Shown here: one piece after another, positions 26,112 through 35,384 of the stretch | How the letters are laid out: every line of letters begins with the position of its first letter | Numbering within the stretch: position 1 is the first letter of the stretch | Assembly (NCBI RefSeq): GCF_036492835.1 | Contig: NZ_AP025314.1 | Location: 2,770,010-2,834,009, forward strand | Reading direction: 5' to 3' | Length of the DNA: 64,000 bases | Source: Fulvitalea axinellae | GTDB lineage: Bacteria; Bacteroidota; Bacteroidia; Cytophagales; Cyclobacteriaceae | Made by a program: the position numbers and the translations under genes | Notes under the pieces: model-generated | What the model saw: only the letters and a program-made list of their open reading frames with translations | Told to the model about the DNA's origin: nothing | Databases searched by the model: none

Positions 26112-26846
26112 TTATTTCAACTTATCCAGCTCTTTTTTGGGCAACGAAAACTCTGGAGCCTCCTTCAGCGACTCTTCGAAAAACTCCTTCGCCTTACCTT
26201 TATTCCCCGCTCTCAGTTGGATTAACCCTTTGAGATTCAATACGACAGCGGACATCGACACCTCAACATTTTTCTTATTATCTCCTTCAAAAAGCAATTT
26301 AATCTCTTTGCTTTTCGGGGATTTAAGAATAATGTTAGCGTTGGCCTCGGCTTCGCTATCTCTCTTCAGATCATACTGAACAAAAGCCAACCTATACAAT
26401 ACATTTATGTCTTGAGTTTTCAAATATAACGTTTCATAAGCCTGAGCCGACTTTTCCAAAGCACCGATCCGTTGGTAAGAACTTCCTGAAATTTCCAACG
26501 CTGCCTCATAGTCCGGGTTTAAGCTCAAGACATCATTCATAACGAATACCGACGAGAAAAACTTCCCTTGCTCATAGTACAAATAGCCCAACTGGAATAA
26601 CAGCGAATCGTTAGCTGGATCCATCGTTACCATCCTGTAAAGGGCATCCTTAGCTACTTCCGTATCATTATACTTCCTCGCCCGGATATATACTTGCTGA
26701 TTAAGCCTGAACAAAGGGTTTGATAACACAGAATTAGCTTTCCCTTCCTTTTCACTCTCTTTATTCGCTTCATTATCCTGAGCCACAGAAGGCACAGACG
26801 CACCTATAGCCAAAATAAAGAATACGATTATTGCACAAAATCTCAT
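26112..26846 (-). CDS. secreted tetratricopeptide-repeat protein
   Basis: A 244-residue protein with a cleavable signal peptide (about 1-22, ending SVAQ). A short acidic spacer is followed by about five TPR-like helical pairs (DSLLFQLGYLYYEQGKFFSS, EISGSSYQRIGALEKSAQAY, LKGLIQLRAGNKGKAKEFFE). TPR units mediate protein contacts. No catalytic motif is seen. It lies between the CCA enzyme gene and the exopolysaccharide operon, but its terminator separates it from the latter. A periplasmic scaffold role is plausible and unproven. Confidence 0.82.
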   Translation of the reverse strand: MRFCAIIVFFILAIGASVPSVAQDNEANKESEKEGKANSVLSNPLFRLNQQVYIRARKYNDTEVAKDALYRMVTMDPANDSLLFQLGYLYYEQGKFFSSVFVMNDVLSLNPDYEAALEISGSSYQRIGALEKSAQAYETLYLKTQDINVLYRLAFVQYDLKRDSEAEANANIILKSPKSKEIKLLFEGDNKKNVEVSMSAVVLNLKGLIQLRAGNKGKAKEFFEESLKEAPEFSLPKKELDKLK

Positions 26847-26919
26847 AACAAAAAATATTTGGGTTTAATAAAACCTGACTATTCTAATTCCAATCGATCA
26901 GGTTGCTTTTCTGATATAT

Positions 26920-28338
26920 TTATTCACTTTTAGGAGTCAGGCCCTTTTCCAGTCCCAACTCTTTCATCAATGCCCAAGCTTCCTCGTGATCATTCCTAAT
27001 TCGACCTTCTAAAACCGCATCTTTAATAGCGTCTTTAATCTCCCCTACCGTACGGCTTGGCTTCAAATCGAAAAACTCCATGATCTGTTCCCCCGTGACT
27101 GGCGGTTGGAAATTACGGACCTGGTCACGAGCTTCCACATCTTCTAATTTCCTTTCCACTTCGTCAAAATTGGAAAGATACTGTTTCACTTTTTTGTCGT
27201 TCTTTGACGTAATGTCGGCGCGACAAAGCTTCATCAAGCTTTCCAAGTCATCTCCGGCTTCGAAGAGCAATCTTCTGAGCGCAGAATCCGTAATGGTCTC
27301 TTTCACCAAAGCAATCGGCCTCAGGTGAAGACGGACAAGCTTTTGAACGAACTTCATATTATCGTTCAACGGCAATTTCATTTTCCTGAAGATCTTCGGC
27401 ACCATTCTCCCGCCCAAATCTTCATGACCATGGAATGTCCACCCCGCTTTCGGATGAAAGCGCTTTGTCTGTGGTTTTGCGATATCATGCAGAATCGCAG
27501 CCCAACGCAACCACAAATCATCCGAAACCTCGGAAACATTGTCCAACACCTGCAAGGTATGGAAAAAATTATCTTTATGCCGTTTTCCGTTTCTTACTTC
27601 AACGCCATGCAGGTTTGTCATTTCGGGAAAAATCTCCTTCAACAAACCCGAATGAAACAGCAATTTAAATCCGTAAGAGGGCGTTTTAGACAGTATAATC
27701 TTATTAAGTTCGTCCGCTATCCTTTCTTTGGATACGATCCGGATTCTGTGAGTATTTTCGGAAATAGCCGCAAAGGTATCAGGCTCAATATCGAAAGAAA
27801 GCTGTGAGGCAAATCGAATAGCCCGCATCATACGCAACGGATCATCCGAAAATGTTATCCCGGGGTCAAGAGGCGTCTTCATCGTCATGTCACGCAGATC
27901 CTCCATTCCGTCAAACGGGTCTATCAAATCGCCGAAATTCTCTTTGTTCAGACTCAAGGCCATGGCGTTGATTGTAAAGTCCCTGCGGTTTTGGTCGTCT
28001 TGTAACGTACCGTCTTCCACAATCGGTTTACGAGAATCCCTGTTATAAGACTCTCTCCTCGCTCCTACAAACTCCACTTCCCATTCGCCGGCGTTGATCA
28101 TCGCCGTTCCGAAATTTTTGAAAACCGTGACTTTTGCGTCACCCAATCGTTTGGCTACCTCGCGGGCAAGCTTTATTCCGCTGCCTACGCATACTACATC
28201 TATATCTTTGGACGGTCTTTTCAGGAAAATATCCCTGACAAAACCACCAATCACATATGTCTCCAATCCAAGCGACTCGGCGCTTTCTGAAATTTGAGCA
28301 AATATTTTATTCTTCTCTAAAAACGTTGCGTAATTCAT
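26920..28338 (-). CDS. cca: CCA tRNA nucleotidyltransferase with HD domain
   Basis: A 472-residue class II nucleotidyltransferase that adds or repairs the 3' CCA of tRNA. The head domain has GGFVRD and the catalytic DIDVVC pair, then RRDFTINAMA and the nucleotide-recognition segment DDPLRMMRAIRFA. An HD phosphohydrolase domain follows (LHDIAKPQTKRFH), which bacterial CCA enzymes often use to process 2',3'-cyclic phosphates. No arginine-rich poly(A) polymerase tail is present. It lies 21 bases downstream of the degenerate YrdC gene, so both tRNA-related genes share a transcript. Confidence 0.93.
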   Translation of the reverse strand: MNYATFLEKNKIFAQISESAESLGLETYVIGGFVRDIFLKRPSKDIDVVCVGSGIKLAREVAKRLGDAKVTVFKNFGTAMINAGEWEVEFVGARRESYNRDSRKPIVEDGTLQDDQNRRDFTINAMALSLNKENFGDLIDPFDGMEDLRDMTMKTPLDPGITFSDDPLRMMRAIRFASQLSFDIEPDTFAAISENTHRIRIVSKERIADELNKIILSKTPSYGFKLLFHSGLLKEIFPEMTNLHGVEVRNGKRHKDNFFHTLQVLDNVSEVSDDLWLRWAAILHDIAKPQTKRFHPKAGWTFHGHEDLGGRMVPKIFRKMKLPLNDNMKFVQKLVRLHLRPIALVKETITDSALRRLLFEAGDDLESLMKLCRADITSKNDKKVKQYLSNFDEVERKLEDVEARDQVRNFQPPVTGEQIMEFFDLKPSRTVGEIKDAIKDAVLEGRIRNDHEEAWALMKELGLEKGLTPKSE

Positions 28339-28359
28339 TCTCCAAATTTACCGGACGCC

Positions 28360-28884
28360 CTATGCGTCCCAGAATTTCACCTCTCCTTCCAAACCCAAAG
28401 ACATACGCTTTGGATTAGGTTCGAAACCTATTTCGCTAGCCTGCAAATGTAAGACTTTCTTGTCCAGTGTCAAAACACCGACATCCTTGGCAGAAGCCTT
28501 CAGGTGCAAACAAAACACTCCCCTTCCAAAGTTGTAGATCAGCTTATGGATAGCTTTTTCCTTGCAAACCCGCACAAACAATCCTCCATCATTTTCGAGT
28601 AGTCCTTCGGCCACATGCCTGCCACCCGGAAGACAGATTGAAAGCGGTTTTTCAGAAAAATCGATTATATCCCAAGCCAAGTCGGGCATTTTCGTGACGT
28701 AATCCTGAATCCAACCGACATCCGGCACCAAGACCTCCTGATGAACGATCAATTCGCCCAGCTTCTCTCTCGCATTCTCATAACAACTCTGAATGCGGAT
28801 ATCTCCCAACAGAAATGTCTTGGCTCCAGCATCTATAAGTATATATTCCTCATTTCTAAGATGCGCAACGGCTTCTCTCATCAT
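28360..28884 (-). CDS. degenerate YrdC/Sua5-like protein, probable pseudoenzyme
   Basis: A 174-residue protein whose middle aligns by eye with the YrdC/TsaC domain of threonylcarbamoyl-AMP synthase. LAWDIIDFSEKPLSI (69-83) and GGRHVAEGLLENDGGLFVRV (87-106) match the strongly conserved EIAWDLIELSEKPMTI and LAENLLxEDGSIGIRV region. The catalytic substrate motifs are gone: the position of YPTDT reads IDAGA (17-21), the Lys/Arg motif KxR is lost by a deletion near residue 43, and STSAN is replaced by LHLKASA. It therefore probably cannot make threonylcarbamoyl-AMP. It is encoded between GSCFA and cca with gaps of 6 and 21 bases. I infer a binding or regulatory role, or slow decay. The family link is my own alignment from memory and needs a profile search. 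Confidence 0.6.
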   Translation of the reverse strand: MMREAVAHLRNEEYILIDAGAKTFLLGDIRIQSCYENAREKLGELIVHQEVLVPDVGWIQDYVTKMPDLAWDIIDFSEKPLSICLPGGRHVAEGLLENDGGLFVRVCKEKAIHKLIYNFGRGVFCLHLKASAKDVGVLTLDKKVLHLQASEIGFEPNPKRMSLGLEGEVKFWDA

Positions 28885-28890
28885 TATTCC

Positions 28891-29874
28891 TCACTTTATT
28901 TTTTCCAATTCATTTTTCACCTGTGAAATTTCTTCCTCCACATCTATTTCTCGAGTAAGAGTCTCTAGTTTTTTCAGTGTATTCATCAAAAACTTTTGAT
29001 GCGACTCCGTCCCCGAATGCAACGGTCTGTGTTCCAAAGCCATTTTTATTTTTTCCCATTTCCGCAAGAACGCATCGGCCTCTTCGGAAAAATAATGCCC
29101 TACAAACTTCCGCCACACATATTCCTCCGCCATTTCATTCGGATGAGTGAGGTCTTTTTTAAAGAACCTGTAATCCCTCAAATCATCCGTCACCAACTCA
29201 TAACTTGGGAAATAGGAAACATTCTCAAAAGAATCCACAAGTTCCCCGCACGCCACTCTCAATACGGCTTTGCTCAAACTATTCGCCTCCATTCCGTCAC
29301 GCAGATGCCGTACCGGACTTACCGTAAGCACAATTCGGCAATCCGGATTCAACGACGACAACCTTGACGCAAAAGACGTAAAACCATCCGTAATTTCGTT
29401 TACGGACAGCATCCGCCTTTCGAATTCCTTAGCGGGTCGTTTATGACAATTGGAAACCAACCTTCCTGAGTCTTTTCTATGATAAACAATAGAGGTTCCG
29501 AAAGTAATGAATATGACCTTGCATGCTTTCAAAAAGCTCATTGCCCTCAGTTTCCTTACACCAATCTCTTTTTCCAGACTTCCCCTTTCCTTCGCGAAAA
29601 CATCGGAATGAAACTGGAAATTAAGATGCACGCCGTCCCTTTCGATAAAATCCTCGTCTTCCAACGAAGCGTTTTCGATCGCATCATTAAGAGACCGGAA
29701 GATCGTCAAAGGATTAAATAATGTTCCGAAGGGATTGGCCAGAACACGAAACTTGTTTTCCGAAAGATGGGCACCTATCACGTCGGAAAAACAGGAACCT
29801 ATTGTCATAATCCCGTCTTCCAAGCCCAACTTCCAGGGAGACGGAGGCAAAACCAATTCGGCACGAAAGTCCAT
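28891..29874 (-). CDS. GSCFA-domain protein
   Basis: A protein of about 328 residues named after its Gly-Ser-Cys-Phe motif ([12 protein letters not shown]), with the downstream blocks [32 protein letters not shown] and [17 protein letters not shown]. These give a GDSL/SGNH-hydrolase-like pattern, with Ser in the GSCF block and Asp/His in DLTHPN. A longer frame begins at 29946. I chose the Met at 29874 because [13 protein letters not shown] is the conserved family start and the longer start would overlap a divergent inverted repeat. Family members are proposed to act on acylated glycans or lipids, without firm proof. It heads the transcript with the YrdC-like gene and cca. Confidence 0.85.
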   Translation of the reverse strand: MDFRAELVLPPSPWKLGLEDGIMTIGSCFSDVIGAHLSENKFRVLANPFGTLFNPLTIFRSLNDAIENASLEDEDFIERDGVHLNFQFHSDVFAKERGSLEKEIGVRKLRAMSFLKACKVIFITFGTSIVYHRKDSGRLVSNCHKRPAKEFERRMLSVNEITDGFTSFASRLSSLNPDCRIVLTVSPVRHLRDGMEANSLSKAVLRVACGELVDSFENVSYFPSYELVTDDLRDYRFFKKDLTHPNEMAEEYVWRKFVGHYFSEEADAFLRKWEKIKMALEHRPLHSGTESHQKFLMNTLKKLETLTREIDVEEEISQVKNELEKIK

Positions 29875-29951
29875 CGCATTCAATTTTTTGGTCGAAAATT
29901 CACTTAACTTGCCTTTGTCTGGCCACAAAGATAACCAAACGCTCACATTCG

Positions 29952-29992
29952 AAAAGTGACGGCACTCAACATAAACCTAACATGTCACTTTT
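29952..29992. promoter_or_regulatory. 9-bp inverted repeat between divergent genes
   Basis: AAAAGTGAC (29952-29960) and GTCACTTTT (29984-29992) are perfect inverted half-sites separated by 23 bases. They lie midway between the chosen starts of the GSCFA gene and the YyaL-type gene. This is the layout of an operator for a divergent promoter pair, but no regulator is known. Confidence 0.35.
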
Positions 29993-30011
29993 TTGGAAAA
30001 ACCGACCTACA

Positions 30012-32135
30012 ATGTATACCCAAACCCGAATTTGGACAACAATATTCGCCTTTGTTTTGTGTTTGGCAAACTGCAAAGCGCAAGACAGGCAAAATGACAA
30101 TCACTTGAAAAAAATGCACAGCAACCGCCTCATTAAAGAATCCAGCCCCTACCTGCTCCAACACGCCCACAACCCGGTGGATTGGTTCCCTTGGGGACCC
30201 GAAGCTTTCGAAAAAGCCATAAAAGAAGACAAACCTATCCTGCTAAGCGTCGGATATTCTTCTTGCCACTGGTGCCATGTGATGGAGCGTGAGTCCTTCG
30301 AAAACGAAGAGATCGCGAATGTGATGAACGATCGCTTTGTCTGCATTAAACTGGACCGCGAGGAACGCCCCGACATAGACGCTATTTATATGGACGCCGT
30401 ACAACGGATGGGTATTCGTGGTGGCTGGCCTTTAAATGTTTTTCTAACTCCTGACAAAAAGCCCTTTTTCGGAGGCACGTATTATCCTCCACAAAAATGG
30501 ACGAGCATACTTGTCAATGTTTCAGAAACATATAAAAGAAGAAAAGACGACGTTCTGGCATCCGCCGAAGACATGGTGGCAACCCTAAAAAAAGGCAATT
30601 CCGCTTTCTCTTCTTCGGAAATCGGCTCCGCCCCAATTCAACTAAACGACTTGGAAATGCACGCCAAAACCCTAACCGACGGGGTGGACTTCGAACTCGG
30701 CGGTTTTGTCGGCGCACCAAAATTCCCGATGCCTTCCGTTTGGAGCTTCCTTTTCGACATGCGCTCAGTCACTGGAAACATGGATTTTTACGAAGCCGGC
30801 GAAAAAACGCTTACAGCCATGGTCAGAGGCGGAATCTATGATCAAATCGGAGGCGGATTCGCCAGATATTCCACCGACTCAAGATGGTTCGCCCCGCATT
30901 TCGAAAAAATGCTCTACGACAACGGCCAATTGCTTAGCCTTCTGGCCAAAGGTTACGCGCACTCCGGCAATGAGGAATTCCGGGACGCGGCCATGGAAAC
31001 CGCCATTTTCCTAAAGCGGGAAATGACCGGCGAACACGGCAATTTCTATTCGGCGCTTGACGCCGACAGCGAAGGCGAAGAAGGGCGGTTTTACGTCTGG
31101 GAAAATCAGGAATTAACAGGCGCCCTTTCCGAAGGAGATTTCGAATTAATAAAAACATACTACGGCGCTACGGCGCAAGGCAACTGGGAACATGGAAGAA
31201 ATATCCTTTTCCGTTCTCAAAACCCTAAAGATTTCGCCGAGAAAATCGGCGTCTCGGAGAGTATGCTAAAAGCCAAAATCGCATCATTAAAGTCGACCCT
31301 ACTCGATAAACGTTCCAAAAGAATCCGACCAGGGCTTGATGACAAAACAATTACCTCTTGGAACGCACTCACAATTTCCGGTTTAGTGGACTCGTACACA
31401 GTCTTCGGTGACAAGATTTATTTGGAAATGGCCCTAGCGAACGCCCACTTTCTGATCAAAAACCTAAAACAAGGCGAAAACCTTTTCCGGGCGTATAAAG
31501 ACGGAAATGCATACAACAAAGCCTTTTCCGAAGACTACGCCCTACTCGCCGATGCCCTGATCTCGCTTTACCAAATTACGGCGGACGACAAATGGCTAAC
31601 GGAAGCCGAAGCTTTAACCAAAACAGCGATCGAGAAATTCTACGATAAAACGGACGGCTTCTTTTTCTTCGCCGAAACAGGCGGGTCCGAACTCATTATC
31701 CGCAAAAAAGAACTGTACGACAACGTCATTCCCAGCTCAAACGCCGTCATGGCACATGTGCTTCTTCGCCTCGGCCATCTCGACGCCAACGACGAATACA
31801 TAAAAATGGCGGACAAAATGCTAAGCAATATCGAACCGCTTTACAACAGAGGCCTCAGGCACCTGCACCATTGGGCCAGATCTTCCGTCCTCAGGTCATC
31901 TACCGTCGCCGAAGTGGTGATAGTCGGGCCAAAAGCGAGAGAATCGGCACGGGAAATATTAGCGAAGCAAACTCCCGGCATTGTGATTTTGGCGAGTGAA
32001 AAGCCCTCATCCAAACGGAAACTTCTTAAAGAAAAAAATGCCGTCAACGGCAAAACGACTTTTTATGTTTGTTACGGCAAGACCTGCTCCAAGCCCGTAC
32101 AGACAGTCGCTGAAGCTCTGAAATTATTGCCATAA
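30012..32135 (+). CDS. YyaL/SSP411-type thioredoxin-domain protein, lipoprotein
   Basis: A protein of about 707 residues of the DUF255/spermatogenesis-associated protein 20 family. A lipoprotein-like signal (FVLCLANC) precedes the thioredoxin-like domain that begins [20 protein letters not shown], with redox motif CHWC (Cys95 and Cys98 counted from the longer frame starting at 29982) and the family block [13 protein letters not shown]. The C-terminal half is an alpha/alpha six-barrel like N-acylglucosamine epimerases ([34 protein letters not shown]). The second Met was chosen because it places the basic residues directly before the hydrophobic core. The biochemical role is unknown; a redox or sugar-modifying function is proposed for relatives. 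Confidence 0.87.
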   Translation: MYTQTRIWTTIFAFVLCLANCKAQDRQNDNHLKKMHSNRLIKESSPYLLQHAHNPVDWFPWGPEAFEKAIKEDKPILLSVGYSSCHWCHVMERESFENEEIANVMNDRFVCIKLDREERPDIDAIYMDAVQRMGIRGGWPLNVFLTPDKKPFFGGTYYPPQKWTSILVNVSETYKRRKDDVLASAEDMVATLKKGNSAFSSSEIGSAPIQLNDLEMHAKTLTDGVDFELGGFVGAPKFPMPSVWSFLFDMRSVTGNMDFYEAGEKTLTAMVRGGIYDQIGGGFARYSTDSRWFAPHFEKMLYDNGQLLSLLAKGYAHSGNEEFRDAAMETAIFLKREMTGEHGNFYSALDADSEGEEGRFYVWENQELTGALSEGDFELIKTYYGATAQGNWEHGRNILFRSQNPKDFAEKIGVSESMLKAKIASLKSTLLDKRSKRIRPGLDDKTITSWNALTISGLVDSYTVFGDKIYLEMALANAHFLIKNLKQGENLFRAYKDGNAYNKAFSEDYALLADALISLYQITADDKWLTEAEALTKTAIEKFYDKTDGFFFFAETGGSELIIRKKELYDNVIPSSNAVMAHVLLRLGHLDANDEYIKMADKMLSNIEPLYNRGLRHLHHWARSSVLRSSTVAEVVIVGPKARESAREILAKQTPGIVILASEKPSSKRKLLKEKNAVNGKTTFYVCYGKTCSKPVQTVAEALKLLP

Positions 32136-32142
32136 ATCCTTC

Positions 32143-32163
32143 GGCTCCCCGATTTGGGGAGCC
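32143..32163 (+). terminator. hairpin after the YyaL-type gene
   Basis: A perfect 8-bp stem, GGCTCCCC (32143-32150) against GGGGAGCC (32156-32163), with a GATTT loop, 8 bases after the stop codon. No strong T run follows, so termination may be partial. Confidence 0.5.
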
Positions 32164-32264
32164 TACATTAAACAATCCGAGTCTTTTATTGATTTTAACT
32201 TAGGAAAACTGACCTTATTCTAATTCTTCATGCTTAAACGGCAGTTTGAGCATCTTTCTTGGTC

Positions 32265-34019
32265 ATGCCTAAGGATATGAAAAAACTCTTACCCATACTC
32301 CTAATCGCTTTCGCCCTTTTTACTTCCGAGAAAGCTTACGCCCAGATCAAAGCGCTAGACAAAGTCGAGAAGAAGCTTTATAAAGGCGTAAAGCAGATTT
32401 CGAAAAGGAAGAAGAAAAACAAAAAGCTGGAAAAGACTTTTGACAAGCTTACCGGCAAAAAGGGTTCGGCCAAAGCCGTGACTTCCAGCGACTCAACACA
32501 AAACGGAGTAGACATTATAGTGGACCATCCCGCTCCTGTCGGGCAATATAAAGACGTTTATACTTTTGTTAACGGAAAAAAATCGATCCGATTCAATAAT
32601 ATAAACCCCGAAACAGACAGTGTATTTTGGAACGAGCAGACCAACACATATTATAAAATCAGAAAGGATATTAGGGTAAAACGCCCCGGCTTCAAATCCG
32701 TGATCTGGTACCCATATTGGCAAGGCGAAAACTTCAATAATATCAATCTGAATCTAATCACCGATATACTTTTCTATTCATATAACATCGATCCGTACAC
32801 AGGCCTGCCGAACGAACCACAAGCCATCTCTGATTGGAAAAAAACAGCGTTGGTCGATACGGCCAACACTTTCGGCATACGGAGTCTACTAACCGCCACA
32901 AGCTACTCACAGGAAGGAAACACCGCCTTTCTACTCAACCCATACGCCCAAGAAACCTTTATCGACTCGGTAGTACACACGGTAATGTCAAAAAACGGGG
33001 CTGGCATCAACATAGACTTTCACCCTATACCGGACAAACATTACGATGCGTTTACAGGCTTTGTACTTAAACTCGCCGCCGAAATGGACAAAGCCGGTGA
33101 TCTACAATTATACCTCACCGTCCCTGCAAACGGCGACGAGAATTTCGATGTTTCGGACCTGAACAAATACGTTGACTGCTTTCTGATTGTCAACCATCCT
33201 GAGGATGATTATTCATACTCGAATAATCAACATATTTCACCTCCTTTCCCCCTTCATTCCGGAAAGGGGAATGTTCACAGCATGAATTCGGCGCTTAACT
33301 TCTACGCAAACAAAGGTATTTCCCCAAACAAAACGATATTCAACGTTTATGACTACGCTATGGTCTGGGAAATGAAAAACCGGAAAAATTTCCGAGGCTC
33401 CTTCGTCGAATATTCTCCTTTCGAAAATATGGAACTCAATTTCCCAAACAGAAAACGAGAGGCGGTTTATGACCCGGAATACGCCAGCAACTACCTGCTA
33501 AGCGGTGACAAAGTTTATTGGTTTGAGGACGAACGATCGCTCAAAGAGAAAATTGATTGGGCAATTGATTACAATACTGGAGGTTTAGCTTTTTGGTCAA
33601 TCGTAGACAAAAGAGTGCATGAACCGTTCTGGAGAGCGATCAGCCAGAATATTGCCCAAGATTCTGTTGTGGCGATAAGTCCAATCTCTTCCAAACCGAA
33701 GTTCACCTATACGATGGCTCACCGTATCGTAAAATACGAACCGGTTATTACCATAGCTTTGATGATCGTGTTTTTCGCATTAATAATCGGTGCGGCGCTT
33801 TCGCTTTTGGATTGGAGAGTTCAGGAACAGTTCTTCCAAAAGAAACTATACAGATACGTTTACATCTTCATTGTACTGGCAAGTGTCACTACATTTTTCC
33901 TACTGAACGACGGCATTGACAATGGAATGGTGGCTTTGGTCATCGGGATATTCTTGGGTGGCGTCGCGTTCTTCTTAATTCATGGCCTTACAAGCTCGCA
34001 TCGGGGGAAGTTGCCCTGA
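32265..34019 (+). CDS. GH18-like membrane protein lacking the catalytic Glu
   Basis: A protein of about 584 residues. It has a signal peptide (MKKLLPILLIAFALF, starting at the later Met at 32277, which is an equally good start), then a Lys-rich coiled segment. A glycoside hydrolase 18-like barrel follows at about 135-460: VIWYPYWQ as strand 1, a region like DGxxxDxE that reads AGINIDFHPI, and a C-terminal GGLAFWSIVD typical of GH18 strand 8. In the catalytic motif the Glu is replaced by His255 (counted from a TTG at 32259), while Asp253 remains, so chitinase chemistry is unlikely. Three membrane helices (about 492-514, 526-546 and 553-575) anchor the C-terminus. It may bind glycans or peptidoglycan as a lectin-like protein. 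It ends at a shared terminator. Confidence 0.7.
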   Translation: MPKDMKKLLPILLIAFALFTSEKAYAQIKALDKVEKKLYKGVKQISKRKKKNKKLEKTFDKLTGKKGSAKAVTSSDSTQNGVDIIVDHPAPVGQYKDVYTFVNGKKSIRFNNINPETDSVFWNEQTNTYYKIRKDIRVKRPGFKSVIWYPYWQGENFNNINLNLITDILFYSYNIDPYTGLPNEPQAISDWKKTALVDTANTFGIRSLLTATSYSQEGNTAFLLNPYAQETFIDSVVHTVMSKNGAGINIDFHPIPDKHYDAFTGFVLKLAAEMDKAGDLQLYLTVPANGDENFDVSDLNKYVDCFLIVNHPEDDYSYSNNQHISPPFPLHSGKGNVHSMNSALNFYANKGISPNKTIFNVYDYAMVWEMKNRKNFRGSFVEYSPFENMELNFPNRKREAVYDPEYASNYLLSGDKVYWFEDERSLKEKIDWAIDYNTGGLAFWSIVDKRVHEPFWRAISQNIAQDSVVAISPISSKPKFTYTMAHRIVKYEPVITIALMIVFFALIIGAALSLLDWRVQEQFFQKKLYRYVYIFIVLASVTTFFLLNDGIDNGMVALVIGIFLGGVAFFLIHGLTSSHRGKLP

Positions 34020-34040
34020 CCAAAAAAATATAAGGCATAA

Positions 34041-34066
34041 AAAAAGCCGGCTCACACCGGCTTTTT
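34041..34066. terminator. bidirectional terminator
   Basis: AAAAAGCCGG (34041-34050) pairs with CCGGCTTTTT (34057-34066) across a 6-base loop. It serves the GH18-like gene and the convergent C1 peptidase gene. Confidence 0.92.
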
Positions 34067-34085
34067 CATATTTGAGGCTCTTTAA

Positions 34086-35255
34086 TTATTTAAGGCCAAG
34101 TTTCTTACGGATGTTCTTTGGAATCGCATCCTTATGAATCATGATATCCATGGTCTTGTATTTGACAAAATTCTCAGACGCATAGAAATATCCTCCACAT
34201 TCGTTTGACTCATCGCCCCACGAGTTTTTAACGATGTAAAATTTCTTGCCGTCCTGATCTTTGGCCAAGCCAGTGATGTGCATTCCGTGGTCGTCTGTCG
34301 TACGGTAATCATCAAAAGCTTTTTGTCTCATCTCCTGAGTGATTTTCAATTCCGGAATCACATTATCCCACATCTTCTCTTTTTCTTTCTTAGACATGGC
34401 ATCGAAATCTGGCACTACAGCCAAACCGTTCTTGTGCGAAAATCCTTTTTCACTCACGTCAGCGGCCCAAGCGATAGTGTAGCCTTCTTCGATAGCGTTT
34501 TCCATAACCGCCATAAACTCGTCTATCGGCAGGTTATAAACCTCGTCCCAAGCCCAGTTATCCGGCACTTCGATGATGAATTTCGAATAGAACGGGTGAT
34601 GCGTGTAAGATGTCAATTCAACGTAATCGTCAGGATTCAATCCAGATTCCTTGGCGTATGACTCAGGAGTGTACTCTTTTCCGTCAACTTCAAACGTTTT
34701 TGGAGCTTCGCCCAAGTAAGCGTCCAATGTAGACGAAATAGCCGGTTTCCACGAATCCGTCAGGCGACGGCTCTTATTTTTCACTACGGCCTTAACCATT
34801 CCGAGGAGAACTTCGTCCATCTCGCCGTGATTATGCTTGTCAAAACCATAGTTCAAACCACCGTAAACCGACTCTGGCACCATACCGTGGTCGCGGATTA
34901 CGTTACGAACGTCGTGAAATGCGCCACCAGGTCCGTAGTTCAAAAAGCCGTTCATGCGGACATATCTGTCAGACTTGTCCATGTAAGTATTTCTTACAAC
35001 GAACATTTCCGAAAGGTGGTAATCCCCTTTGCCCATTCTGGCCAATTCCGACTCAAAAAACGAAAGAGAAGAAAAGCTCCAGCAAGTACCGGTCCTATTC
35101 TGATTCTGCACAGCGTGCGCATCGTTATTTTTCAGGATCGTAAATGTGTAAGCTCCATCCTTTTTATTCTTAACAGTTTTCTGCGCACTTGCTGTACCGA
35201 ATGCAAAAAGCGCTACCGCCATCATCATCAGGCGACTCAGGTGATTATTTATCAT
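34086..35255 (-). CDS. secreted C1-family (bleomycin hydrolase-like) cysteine peptidase
   Basis: A 389-residue papain-superfamily peptidase of the PepC/bleomycin-hydrolase type common in Bacteroidota. A signal peptide (LMMMAVALFAFGTASAQ) indicates export, unlike cytoplasmic PepC. The catalytic Cys58 lies in QNRTGTCWSFSS, the His in DDHGMHITG and the Asn in YIVKNSWG. The family start was set at the Met at 35255, since the upstream 41 codons of the open frame have no signal character and overlap the divergent promoter region. Aminopeptidase activity is the usual property of the family. Confidence 0.9.
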   Translation of the reverse strand: MINNHLSRLMMMAVALFAFGTASAQKTVKNKKDGAYTFTILKNNDAHAVQNQNRTGTCWSFSSLSFFESELARMGKGDYHLSEMFVVRNTYMDKSDRYVRMNGFLNYGPGGAFHDVRNVIRDHGMVPESVYGGLNYGFDKHNHGEMDEVLLGMVKAVVKNKSRRLTDSWKPAISSTLDAYLGEAPKTFEVDGKEYTPESYAKESGLNPDDYVELTSYTHHPFYSKFIIEVPDNWAWDEVYNLPIDEFMAVMENAIEEGYTIAWAADVSEKGFSHKNGLAVVPDFDAMSKKEKEKMWDNVIPELKITQEMRQKAFDDYRTTDDHGMHITGLAKDQDGKKFYIVKNSWGDESNECGGYFYASENFVKYKTMDIMIHKDAIPKNIRKKLGLK

Positions 35256-35384
35256 ACTAAATACCTTTTTAGACTTAAACCTGCGCAAAATAACTAGATC
35301 CACATTAATTTCCCTCGCCGGAACAACAAATTTGCGTATACCCAAACCCACCGAAAAAAAGAAAGCCCGCACAACCAAAACACG

